Shown one piece after another: positions 22,801 through 34,648 of a DNA stretch of 64,000 nt. The notes beneath the pieces were generated by a model. The model made no database searches, had not been told where the DNA came from, and worked only from the letters and a program-made list of their open reading frames with translations. Made by a program: the position numbers and the translations under genes. The stretch is from positions 2,604,001-2,668,000 of the forward strand of contig VWZP01002400.1 of NCBI GenBank assembly GCA_013396995.1, given 5' to 3'. The first letter of the stretch is position 1; every line of letters begins with the position of its first letter. Origin of the DNA: Dicaeum eximium (taxonomy: Eukaryota; Chordata; Aves; Passeriformes; Dicaeidae).

Positions 22801-23469
22801 TCTAAACTTGGAGTGAGTGAGATAATCTCAGGTTTTTTTGTGGGATAGAGGGATAGTGCCTATAAATCATGGTTCTTGAAGTTTAAGTCGCTTCTGACAA
22901 AGGAAGAAAATTTGGAGTTCCTAATTTCAAGTCTTGCAAATTCTTCTGTTTATCAGCAAAGGGAAGGGGGCAGAGCACCTCAGTGCACTGACCTGTGATC
23001 TACAACTTGTATAAGATATTCCTCATGTCATGAAACTGATACACCCTGAGAGGTCAAGAGTTTTGGATAGCCTCTATGGTATTAAGGTGCTGTTGTGTTT
23101 TCATGTTGGAATCCTGTACACCATCAAAATGTTTAACAGTGGGAAGGCAGGTTAGGAGTCCATGTTAGTGCAGAGGCCCCTGCCAGTAATCATTTAACCC
23201 ACAGTGGGTATGTGCATATGATGATCCCACTATTCAAGCAGCCAGAGCTTGGCCAGTTGATGCTTTTCAAACAGGTTTAAGCTGACAGAGAGAAGTCGAT
23301 ATGTAGCATGTGATAATTTTCAGAAAAGCATAGTGGATTGGGAACTGATTGTAAAATTTTGAGGCAAAACTTCCTCTCTGAATGGGGAACTCTTCTAACA
23401 GCATTTTTACTTGCATTTAAAAGCTGCCAGCATAGGCTCTGTTTTCATTGGCATGGGCAGTATTTAGAG
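19801..23469. other. Unique sequence, no gene recognised
   Basis: A GC-richer pocket at 20320-20560 carries several overlapping frames on both strands (61-84 codons), which is typical of GC-rich DNA with few stops rather than genes. The longest frame is 151 codons on the plus strand (21475-21930). It is rich in Phe, Ile, Leu, Cys and Lys, with no family resemblance, and no promoter or splice sites support it. T-runs occur at 20064-20080 and 22110-22135. Confidence 0.65.
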
Positions 23470-23494
23470 CAGAGTACATGAATATTGTACTCTG
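23470..23494. repeat. Perfect 9-bp inverted repeat
   Basis: CAGAGTACA (23470-23478) and TGTACTCTG (23486-23494) flank TGAATAT. A short, probably incidental, palindrome. Confidence 0.8.
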
Positions 23495-26400
23495 TCATGT
23501 AGCATTAGTTCCTGGACTGATATTTGTGCTCAAGCTGTAGGTAAAGTAATGGTGTATTTGAGCCTGTTAGAGACAGCATAATTTAAATTATAGCTGTATA
23601 ATATATATTTTGGCTGAAATTCTTATTGTGCAGAGACTGAATACTCAAGTTTCATACTAGCAGCAGCTGAGCAGTCTTTGTTGACCCTTTGCACAGGTAT
23701 GAACTTTGCCTAAGGAAGAAGGGTAGTAAAATGTCACAAGTGTTGCATATTCTGCCGACATTAACTTCACGTGGGTTATAGAATCAGAATTTGTTCACTC
23801 TGTTCTCTGAGGAGGAGGAAAGAAAAAGGTGCTGGAAGAGTGAAATGAGTTTATCAGTGCTAAGTGAAAATGTGACCCTTATTATTTTTGCTAAATGTGT
23901 GTGTAAATGCTAAGCAGCAAACAGATTTAAAGTGCTTAGTTCTATCATGTTCAAGCATAATATTTGATAATTAAAGTGCAGTGAAAGCAAAATGGGTGTT
24001 GGACACCAGACAGACTTGATAAAACCCAGTGTTCATCCCCAGATGTGGGACATCCAACCCCTAAAGCCAGACAGTAAATAGATTTTATCTTCTATATATT
24101 CCTATTGCCCTGAACATCTGGAGTTTGGTACTTGCAAATTGATTTGTCGTCAATTACAACATGTTTTCCCTCCCCCAACTTCTATCTTATCCCCACTATC
24201 CATATAAAACTCCTCCATGTCCATATTTAGAAAAATTAATTCCCATTTTGGTGCCTTATTTTCTCTGTATTACCATAACTTGTTGTAATTGTATTGTTGG
24301 CATGAAAAGAAGACCTATTCAACCAGGAATACCCAGGTTGTCATAAAAGCTACACAAACTCATTAATCCTTTTAGTTATTTTTAAAGAAAGTACCAGAAT
24401 GAACTGCAATTGATTGCAAAGGTCAGTTCACATTAAAAATATTCCAATGAGCTTAAAAATTCAGGCATTTATCTATTATGCAGTTATTGCTGGTGAAATA
24501 GGGCAGAAGTTCACACAATAATTTGCATGAGCAGCTTGCAGTGCTTCTCTGGTATTGATGGGATGTTCAGGATGCAGAATTTATTAGAAAACTACCAACA
24601 GAATGTAAAAAATAGGGGTATTGCAGTTCTCATTAATACACCTCTAATGTATGGAGCTATTGAAATACACCTCTGCAGATCAATCCCATTACTGTTCACT
24701 AGAGACATCTTTTTCATGCAATGTCATTGGCACAAATAATAAAGATGATGTGAACAGATAGGATGATTAGACATGGGGAAGTTGCTGTCAAGTGCTACTG
24801 GGCTTCAGCAGCATGAAAGTTCTGTTTTTTCTTAACAAATATAAGCAAAGAGCATCCTATAACACCTGACTTTTCTTTCTTTTTCTTTAGCTTGCCTCCT
24901 TTCCCTAAATGGGCAGCACAAATGACAGGTTTTTTGCAGTTGTAGCTGAATACAACAGAAGTTTTCAGGAAGGAGGAGAGAGCAAATTAAAACTGTGATT
25001 TAATCATCTATTAAAAAACTGGGCCAGAGCTTGCACTTTGTTTGATGTGCACTTGTGCTCAGTGCCATTCCAGTTACGCATTGCAGGTGCAGATCCCATC
25101 CATTCATTGCTGTGCATAAGGGCAGAGGCATCAGTGCTCACACTCATAAATTTGGGGTAGAAATGCTATAAGCTTCTATCATTCATGCTAAAAAGTAATT
25201 GTTTACTTCCAGCAATCCCAGGGGTAGCAGGATTTAGTATTCCAAGCCTTTGAGGGAAGAGTAGTTAGTAATTGAAGAGTGGATTGGTATAAAATTTCAT
25301 CAGAGAGATTACTTTCTCCAGGTAATAGCTGTATTTAATTTTTCAAAATGTTCATCAATGTGTGACCTATGACTTCCTCTCTTGTAGATGTGTTTCAGAA
25401 AAATGATTAACTAAACTGCCTGGGATTTTGAGTTGTTAAGCTTCACGAATTGGAGTTTTTTTGTATAAATATAAATTAGATGTTGAATGTGGTTGTCTCC
25501 AGAATAATTGGGGTTTTGCTATCAAAACATCATTGCAATCAGCAATGTCTAATAACTGGAGGGCTAATTTCCTTCAAAATAAGGAAATCTTATTACAGGT
25601 AAATATTCAAAATATTTTTACAGGTAAAAATAGGTAAGTGGGTTTTGGTCTTTTCTGTTTTATCTGTGCTTAAGCAGTGAAAATAATTTAGTACCTTTTA
25701 TTGTATGCACTTGGACATGTGAATTGATTTTCAGTGCTGGTGCTTGATCTATTGTTCACTTTTTACTTGATATCATTAGATAAAATATTTAAAACAAATT
25801 TTCCCAAAGTCAAGCAGTAAGATCTTGGTTACACAACTGGTTCACTGCCAGGAAAGGTGTGGGGTTTCTTACCTCAGGGTAGCTATCACATGTTAGTTAT
25901 TCTTAGTAAAAGCTCAGACAGGCTTTGGCATGTTCCTTGCACTGCCACATAAATAGATAAGGTCGTGTCCAGGTGTGGAGCAGAGTGAGGACAAGGTCTG
26001 GAACACCTTTTAGTGACCAGAGGCAGTGAGGCAGGCACGGTGAGGACAATACACCAGTGCAAGGAGCTGAAGGAGGGGAAAACAAAGCAAAGGAGATAGC
26101 TACTAATGTACTTCAGGGAGGCAGATGAATGAGAATGATGAAAGACAGGACTTCAGTTCATGCTAATTAGCTATGCACAGCAGGGGAAAAGATGGGTAAA
26201 AAATGCACCTCTTCAAAAGATGTATGGGCTGATCAGCCCCCACAGCTGCCAAAGGGAGAGGCTGCAGAGCAGAGCTCAGAAAGTGCTGAGATCTTCCTCT
26301 TGGGGCAGAGACAGACAGGAAAAAGAAATCTTCATGATCTTTAAATTGACTGCAAGGCTGTAGAGAGTATGGATGGTGATTCGGGGTTTTCACATACCTT

Positions 26401-28481
26401 GGAGGTTGCATTCTTGCACAAATAATGATGTTAATTGCTTTTATGTAAAGTCTCCACTGGTGGTTCATTTTGGAGATGTTCAGCAGGAGACTATTTTCCT
26501 TGAGCATGTTTTTCTTTGGTCTTAGTACCTGTAAGCAGAAACAGAGAATAAAGCAGCAATATGGACTTGTACAATATGCCAGCATCAGACTTTTTAAATT
26601 CAACTACTTGAGCTCTTCTTGTGTCCCTGGTGTGTTCTTATTGTCCCAGATACTATGATATCTTGAGGGAAAATCAGCCATACTTTAACCCCAGCAACAA
26701 CCTTTACATTTTTTTTCTGTTCATCTTTGGCAGAAATTTTCAAGCGACGCTCACAGCTCCCTTTCAGAATGTTGCTTTTAAAGAACCTGTAATGTTTGCT
26801 TGTTTCCCAATTTCCATAAAGTCAGCATTTGTGAATAGTGCAACTCTGTGACTCTTGTCATGAAAGAAAGAAAAGGATTGCAGAATTCATTAGAAGAACA
26901 GGTTCTTGCTGACCCAAGGACAGAAGCTGTCCTGAGGCCAGTTCAATGCTTAGACCATACAGGCCACAGACTCTGAAAACATTCAATACTACTAAAATTT
27001 TAGCTTTCCTATAAAACATATCAATCCCTTCTCTTTACTCCTGGTTATTGAGGAAACTTTTATAAATATCACTTAACTGTGCAGTGGTGAAATTTCTTTG
27101 TGTTTTTAAGGCAACATGACCATAAAGGAGTTGCTGGGAAGTCTGAATTTCTTCGTGCATCTGCATCGTCACTGCAGGCCACGGAGCCCTAAGCTCAGCT
27201 GAATTCTTGTAGCACTGAGAAGTTTGATGTGTATTAGTCTCTGCTCCAATTAAATTGGCTGCTCCAAGAAGTATGTGCAAGGAAGGTGAGCTTTGATGTG
27301 CTTACTACTTCACTTAGCTTTAATCCTGGCTCAGTTTTGTTTCTGGCATGAAGTGCAAGCCATGGTGCAGACTACAAGTGTGCCCTGTGAAAAGCAGACA
27401 CCAGTGTGGTCCTGTTGTCTTACAAAGCCTGCAAAGGTGGTGTTCCAAGAATCAGGATGTGTTAACTTGGAAATGAGGTTAGAGAGCCAGCATCCGACCA
27501 CAGTTGTCTCTCTTCTCTGAGATTCAGGCTGTGTTTTAGTACCTTTTCATGACAGTGAGTCCACAGCTTTATATCTATTTGACATGATCATCTAAAAGCT
27601 GCTTTTCTTTCGTGCCTGTTCTTCTGTCCAAGACATTGTGAGATTGATATACAGCTCATCCTTTTTAGCCTCTGCTGCTTGCTCCATGCCCTGTACAGGT
27701 GAGTGATTGGATTTGCCAATCTCAGAGATACTTATTTCTTCTCTATCTTGTAAAAGGACTGCAATGTGAAAGGCACATACTCACTTCTGCCAGACCTTCG
27801 GGGCAGCTTCTGTGGAGTTTAATAGTAGAAAATGCCTTACCTAACTTGGATGAGCACACACTATGGGGATTAGAGATAAATCACTATCTGAAGAAATTTA
27901 TTCATTCTTCCTATCAGAGATAATCATTTTGCAACCAGAAGTGCCTTGCTTTGACATCAGAGAAATTCTCAACAACTGGGTTAGGCTAGGCATCTTGCTC
28001 TAAATGGCTAAATTTAAATGAATTGTGCGTTGCCTTGGGTGCTCATCTTATTGCAGTTCTGGGTAGACACTTTCAAATGCCAGATTTGGAAAGGAAGACC
28101 CAGGCTTCTGTGAAACAACCTTGAAATAGTTTTTATCAGATCATTCTAAATGAACCTTCTGAACTCACTCCCAAAGAGCCCTAGAGAGCTAGTTCTAATT
28201 TTTTGTTCCTACAGCTTTTTGTTACTTCTTCTCTCACAGGGCAGATATGATGTAAGTTTGTGTTACACATTGTCCTGGCTCTGCAAGGAAATGGGATTTA
28301 CACAGGTGCTATTTACTGCTTGCTAGAGCACTCACACACACCTATATTTGAAAGTTTCTGTGGTTCAGTGCATGTGATCTTAAAATTGTTGGCAAATTAT
28401 CTACATAGTGTGGGGTAAAAAGCGATTGAATTTCTTCTTTCACAAACCCTTTTCTGTGCCACATATCTTACTTAACTGGTA
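23495..28481. other. Unique sequence, no gene recognised
   Basis: Holds an orphan acceptor-like tract ending TTTCTTTAG at 24890 and three closely spaced donor-like GT sites (25599, 25624 and 25634). The region between a nearby acceptor-like AG (25387) and those donors has stops in all three plus frames. The largest frame is 146 codons on the minus strand (26163-26603), with no recognisable domain; a 67-codon plus frame lies opposite part of it. Confidence 0.6.
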
Positions 28482-28651
28482 AGTGTTTAACCAGGATGGC
28501 TGTTTTATTGGGACATCTCCCAGGAAACCAATTTAGCCTAATGATAGTGCATGATAATCACTGCTGTTTAATTGGGACATTATTAGCCAAAATTCAGCTT
28601 CTATGAAGAGTGGTTGGCTAGTGCAGTGAGTTTAAGTAGTGTTTAACCAGG
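28482..28651. repeat. Dispersed short direct repeats
   Basis: AGTGTTTAACCAGG occurs exactly at 28482-28495 and at 28638-28651. Between them, GCTGTTTTATTGGGACAT (28499-28516) recurs with one change at 28563-28580. The two repeat pairs differ in spacing (156 and 64 bp), so this is not a simple tandem array. It may be a decayed local duplication. Confidence 0.75.
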
Positions 28652-31600
28652 TGTTAAATAGACCTACAGGTGTAAGCTCTCCTTTCTGAAGAGGAAGTAG
28701 GAGGATTTATTTAACATATTACAAAACCCAAAGTGATGTTACTTCTACTGGTTATGCTGTTAGTACAGGACTGCACAACGCACACAGCCTTTCCTGAAAA
28801 ACAGATTTGAAGTCAGCCAAGAGCATATCTACAGGAGAACCTGCAGCCTGAAAATGGCATGCATTGAGCAGTAGCATTGAGTGATTGGTGCTTTTTGACT
28901 CCCCCTCAGTGGCTCTGGGCTTCATGGTCGGGAGGACAAATTTTGACACATTTGTACCCTGGGGATGATGTGTTTGAGCACTGGTAGCAATCAGCATTGT
29001 CCCAGCATGGCTGAATAAAGACCCAGGCTGGTTCTGTACCTGCAGCAGGGACACACGGATTAAAAGAGAGTTGCAGACTGCAATTGGGTGATTCAGGTAG
29101 TGGCACTGTCCAAAACAGTGTTGGGAGGTTGCAGCCAGGACACAGCCCTGAGACAGGCTGCCAGTTTAGTTTGGGGTTTAGAAGTTATTAAAGATAAATT
29201 CAGGAGATATAAATCAAGTGTGCTGGTTTTTGGTTGAATGTATTCCATATTGGTTTAGTTGTGTAAAACAGAGGGGAGTCTTTTGTCTTATCTCCAATGG
29301 TTGTATCACATGAAAGTCTTGGGCCTGTACATGAAATACTTGACATTTACCTCCATTAATGTCAGCTTAACCCTTCTTTCTACCAGATTTTCAACTATAA
29401 TTTTCTAACACCACACTTTTCACCTTCCACTTAGTTTTCCACTTGAATTCTTAAGCTATCCCACAATGGAGCAATAAAGGCACATTCTTTTTGCTTCATA
29501 TATATTTAGGCCCTGAGGTCATTAATTCTTAAATTTGGTTTCAGAAGCAGTTCTTATTTAAGCGTTAACATTGGATCATACTAACATTTCTGCCCCATTA
29601 AATCAAGCACTTTTAATAAGAAAATGGTGTAATGAGTGGAGCATTTACTTCCTTCTCTCTTCTGCTGGTGCCTGGAATAAAGGAACCCTTTCCTAATGCT
29701 CTGTCACTGTGGTCTGAGTTTGCTGTCCACTTGCACTCTTCAAGTCTGTTCCCTTGGGGAAGGTTACTTGTGATGCTTTCAAAAACTGCATCTTGGAGAC
29801 AGGTTTATTATAATTGACTTAATGCCTGCACCAAGAGAACTTAAAATGTCTGGAAAGTACAAAAAATAAATCTGTAAATTTTCATACCAGCTGACCACTT
29901 GATTCTGAAGTGGACAAAAAGCCAGATATTCAAGAAGGAAACCCTAATTACAGTGTTCCTTCAAGGTGTTCACACAGAGTTGAGCTTAGTGCTTTCTGAC
30001 TTGTACTGTTTTCTGATGGAGAGCCTAATTTGGTCCTGCTCTGTACATTGGCCTGTCAGGACAGTTGTTTTCTAATTAAAATTTTTCTTTGCTCTTTAGT
30101 TTCTGGAATACTAGCATGAACATTGGAATAACATAATACTCAAGAAGTGTACATTGAGGATCTATTCCTAAAGAACTTGTTATACCACAAGATTATATCT
30201 GAGTAAAGAAGGTGTAAATGTAAAGCTCTATCTGCAATGGTTTGGTAGTGCTTGGATGCAAAAGCGAATTTCAAGATCACTTACATGTTATGATTTTTGT
30301 ATACAATGTTAGTATTTGAGCTGTGTGTGTTTGCATACAAGCATGCTATAAAAATCCTACAATTCTTTCATTTTTTTTTTTAATGAATCAAAGATTTATC
30401 AGGCTGAAAGATTTCCCTATTCAAAGCCTTTCCCTGAGCAGTAGGGGGGATGAGTATTGCTTGTGTGGATGTGTCCAGTACAAAGGTGAATGACAGTACC
30501 ACAAAGGAAGAACTAGATGAACTTGAGAACTGTAATAATGGCAATAAAATTGTAATTCAGTTATATAAAATGCAAATTCATGCCCTTTGAAAGTAACAAT
30601 TGGGATTTCTGCACTGAGTGTGAAGCTCATCAGCTGGAAATGACTGAGGGAGGAAAGGACTTTGTGTACTGTTTCACAGAATCAGGCATTAATGAGACAG
30701 AGACATAAGAAAGATAAATGTGATCCTTCAGGATGCATTAAAATATGTGGGGTTTCTTCTCAAGAGAGAGAAGGAAATGTTAATGTTGTTGAGCAAAGTA
30801 ATGTAGTGACACTCCTCAAAAAAGCTGATTGCAATTGTGGTTAGAATTGTTTAAGAAGATGGGTTCAAATGGGAACAGATAAAGAAAAGGTCTAGTAATG
30901 TGAATGGATGGCTTGCCATGAAAAAGGAAAAGAAAAAGGTGCAACTGTTAGACCTCTGATGCACTTGTAGAAAGTTGGCTTTTTCAGCTTTTGTTTTGCT
31001 GTGCTGGGAAGAGAAAAAGCTATTTGAGTTCAGAAAAAATGTGTGTTCCAGTAAAGAATAAATGTTTGGCTGAGAAGTAATTTCAGAGGTTCTCCAGTAG
31101 CCTTCCAGTAGCTGCAGTGGGGGTCTAAAAACTCTGGTTGGTGTTAAAATCCTGCTGGATCAGTTTGTGAGTATAATAAGATGAGGTGGCTGTATTCATG
31201 GTGCTGCTAGAACCATGGGATGCTTCAGCAGGAGTGGGTGTTTGACAAGTCCCAGTGTCCTCAAGGCTGATAACTCCACAGAAGAAAGCCACCTGGGTGT
31301 CCACACCATGTTGTTCTCCTGCAGCTGGGCAGCTCAGCACAGCAGAGGCATCCTGAGAGCCATCAGTCCCTGAAAGAGGCAATCCCACTGCTGTTCTCCA
31401 GCTGTTCCACTGGGGATTGTGTAGAGGCTCGTGCAGTCCCACAGTAAGCTCCACTTAGGGTGTTCAGGTGGAAGACAGGTAGTCCCATAAAACAGTCTCT
31501 GCATGGATCCTCTCAGAATGGAGAGAGCTCTTGGTGCTGTTACAGCAGTAGTGAAGAGAGAGACAGACCCAAGCCATGAGGCCAAAACTGTGTTTTCAGC

Positions 31601-34361
31601 ATAGAAGATGCTGTTAATTGCACTGTACAAGGTTGTTAGGTAGATAGAGAGCTGAAGTAACTCTACCTATTTCCACTCACAGCTCTCCAGCCCCACCACG
31701 TTCCTCATTCACACATTTCTCTTCTAACAGTAGCAGCTGATGGAGCTCAAAGCTGTTAATGCTGGCCCAAGGAGAGGAACATGGTTGATCACATTCTTCT
31801 CCCATTAGTGTGTGTTTGTGGCTCTGACACTCACAGCAGGTGGCCACAATGAGTCTGACTGGAGCATTCTTTGCAAACATTAATTTTTAACCAATTCTGA
31901 TTATTTTTAAGTAGTGTAGAGTGATGTTTTCAGTATCTTACCTATTACATTAAATTGAGGTTGTTTATCTGCAACTGTGATCACGCCAAGTGAGGTACTA
32001 GATGATATTTTATGGATTCTGAAACACAGTATTTACTGGTTGAGCAGAAGAGCCACTAATCTAACTTGCAAGAACAGCAATAAGGAAATCTTTCAAAACA
32101 TTGCCATATATTAGGAAATGTGTGCCAGGTTCTGAGCAAGAGTTAGAATAAATAGACCAAGCTGTGAAGCTGACCATAAAAGGCACTGAATTCCTCCTGA
32201 GAGACAATAATTTAGCAATTCTCTGGAGAATATTGGTAACTTCGGGGAGTGTAGTTAGAGACAAGGAGAGGAATAAAAAACATAATTTGGTGGTCAATGA
32301 TAATGGTGTTTATTCATAATTTCAGGAAGATCTAGAAATGAGCAAAGTAGGAAAACAGATGAAGAAGCAGGCTAAATGAAAGGAACTAATCCAGTAACTA
32401 TTTGTTGAGCTATGAGCCTGACAAATTAAGGGCTTGGGAAAGCTCAAATTAGTTTGGCTCCAGGGTAGTGTTGCTCAATGGTTTAGGTTTAATTTGAAAA
32501 CTATTCTCAAATACTAATTATTTTTTTAATCTTATCTCTTGGGAAGTCCCTTTTATCCCAAGTGTGTTTAGATGTATAATATGTATATTCAATCTATATA
32601 ATGATATAAAGCTACATCTAGAACCAATGTGTAGAAATTATGTAATAGTGAGAGAGCTGCCTCCTTATAGGCAGGGAAGTTCTGTGAAATGCATCTTCCT
32701 GCATTGTGTGATGCAGATTTATTCTGTCTACTGGTCAGAGGAATTTCCTGGTTTTCCCCTTGCCGTTGACAGCCTCGGTTTTGTGAAAACTGTCATCTTC
32801 TCTTTTAAATTATTTTGTTTCAAGCTAAATAATGCAGTATAGCAGCCAGCTTTACCTAGAAGACAAGTCACTGTGGAAATCAGAGTTACACTGGTTTGCC
32901 AACTACCTCAAACACCCAAAAGTGGATATTACTTGAAGTGAGAGAGGTTATAATGTCTGATGTTGCTTTCTAAAACGTAAAGATGAGTGGCTACACAAGG
33001 AGGCAAATAGGAAGATATGGCTGCCTCCCCTGAAGGAGAAATTAGGTTAGAGCAAAAGAAATTTCTTAAGTTTCTTTTTATCCATCATCTGCAATAAATA
33101 AATAGCAATAAAGGTTACCTTAAAAAATGGATATTACTAAGGGAGGGTGCTTTCTCTGAATATATTGATTGGAGGTCTTGGAAAGAATAGTGGAGAGGGA
33201 AGTAAAAATCCTGAATTACCTTTAGAAAGAGTAAACTGATTAATTAAAGGCTTTGAGATGAAAATTGTGAATTGAAATTGAGCTACTGAATCTAATATCT
33301 AACTTGGTGTCTCATTTTAATAAATTAATGGAAATAGAGTTACAAAACCAGCAAATTCTAATAGCAAGAATGTAATCTCCTACTGGTGAGTGTGTCATGG
33401 AGCCACCTGGTTTAGAGTGCTGAGAAACTTACCTTCCCCCCTCACCCCTGAACTCTGTGATTTTATGGTGGAAGGATAAGACTTATTCTCCTATGAGTCT
33501 CCTTTTGTGAATGTTTCCACCCTGGAGGCCTTCCTGGTGAAAGGCCACGTTGAGTTTTGATGAGGAGCTTCTGTGTGCACCTGCCCACCTTTCTCTTTAT
33601 GAAAATTTTGTCATCACTGAAGTTATTTCTCCCATAAGTTTTCTTTCTGTCACTGTGTCAAGCTTGCTTTAAGAATTCTGGATTTCCCTGTTTTGTATAA
33701 CCATCATTCTCCACTTCTTTGAGGGAGGTGCATCTCTCTTGAGGGAATAACACTTTTTTATTTTAAGATGTATTTCTTATGTTTCAGTTAGTTTATTTTT
33801 TTTATTATTGGCAGTGGATCTTTATATGGATTCTTCTATAGTATATTGAAAATTATTATGATTTATACAAGAAACATTGTGAATTCAAAGGCAGGTGCAC
33901 AGTTTATGCAAAGCAATCACATAATTTCTTTGAAATGTGGCACCTGAACATGGCATTATGAATGAGACTGACAGTGGTAGACTGAGTTTGAAGGAGTTCA
34001 TTGTGTTTCAAGGTGAAGCTGCTTATGTGTTTAATTATGGGAAATCATGAAATTTCATATTAAGTTAGGATTTCTGGTCTTAGCAACTGCAATATAAAAT
34101 GTCTTTTTCTATGCTGTGCCACGGGGGGACCCTTGAATCTAAACCCATTTGCAGAGGAGATTGTGTTCACCTATCCTGCTCTCCAGCTGCACAGAAAATG
34201 TGCACACACTCAGCTTGTGCTGGTGTGGATCTCTGCTTTCTAGGAAATATCTCAACCATTGCCCCACAGTATCAGGAACTTGCCAAGGAAAACTGAATGC
34301 AGAGCAAGGTAGATAGGGCTGGTACACTGATTTACCCATGAAACTTGGTGCAGTCCAGGTG
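28652..34361. other. Unique sequence, no gene recognised
   Basis: A GC-richer block at 31125-31630 has two overlapping minus-strand frames (109 and 98 codons). Neither is recognisable and they are in different phases. The rest is AT-rich with many short frames and homopolymers, and I recognise no repeat family. Confidence 0.6.
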
Positions 34362-34390
34362 TATTACCCCTGTTGTAAAAAGGGGTAATA
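34362..34390. repeat. Perfect 10-bp inverted repeat, 9-nt loop
   Basis: TATTACCCCT (34362-34371) and AGGGGTAATA (34381-34390) flank GTTGTAAAA. About 40 bp downstream is a 13-A run followed by A/C-rich sequence (34432-34470). Confidence 0.88.
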
Positions 34391-34431
34391 AATGCAATAA
34401 ACCTTCTAACGGCAAAGAAATGCATTAGGGG

Positions 34432-34470
34432 AAAAAAAAAAAAACCAAACCAACAAACTAACAACAAACC
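34432..34470. repeat. A-rich / AAC-rich low-complexity tract
   Basis: Thirteen A residues (34432-34444), then CCAAACCAAC-type sequence to about 34470. It could be the decayed poly(A) tail of a retrocopy on the plus strand, but no parent sequence or target-site duplication is recognisable. Confidence 0.8.
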
Positions 34471-34635
34471 GTCCCTGCAGATACTACTAATAATGAGCAA
34501 TCTTTGAAACATCCCAAGTTTTAGCTTGCTAGTGTCATAAATGGGTCTTCTTGTTTAGCCCCCGTTCCCCCCGCCTCGCCATCAAGAACAAAACTTGGGG
34601 AATGACTTTCCCGCCGGGACATTGTGATAAGATAC

Positions 34636-34648
34636 TGCCATCTACAGG
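34636..34648 (-). promoter_or_regulatory. Candidate CTCF-like core motif
   Basis: On the minus strand, CCTGTAGATGGCA matches the CTCF core consensus CCASYAGRKGGCR at 12 of 13 positions (T instead of A at the third). It lies in a short patch with a local excess of CpG (34560-34720, with CCCCGTTC, CCGCCTCGCC and CCCGCCGGGAC) within CpG-poor sequence. A 13-bp motif can occur by chance in 64 kb; binding is an inference. Confidence 0.35.

Noticed and set aside
23777..23790. TATAGAATCAGAAT, similar to a CR1 tail octamer
   Set aside because: No second octamer and no adjoining CR1 3' block. Too short to call.
26163..26603. 146-codon minus-strand open frame
   Set aside because: No recognisable motif, and its length is within what 64 kb of six-frame vertebrate sequence yields by chance.
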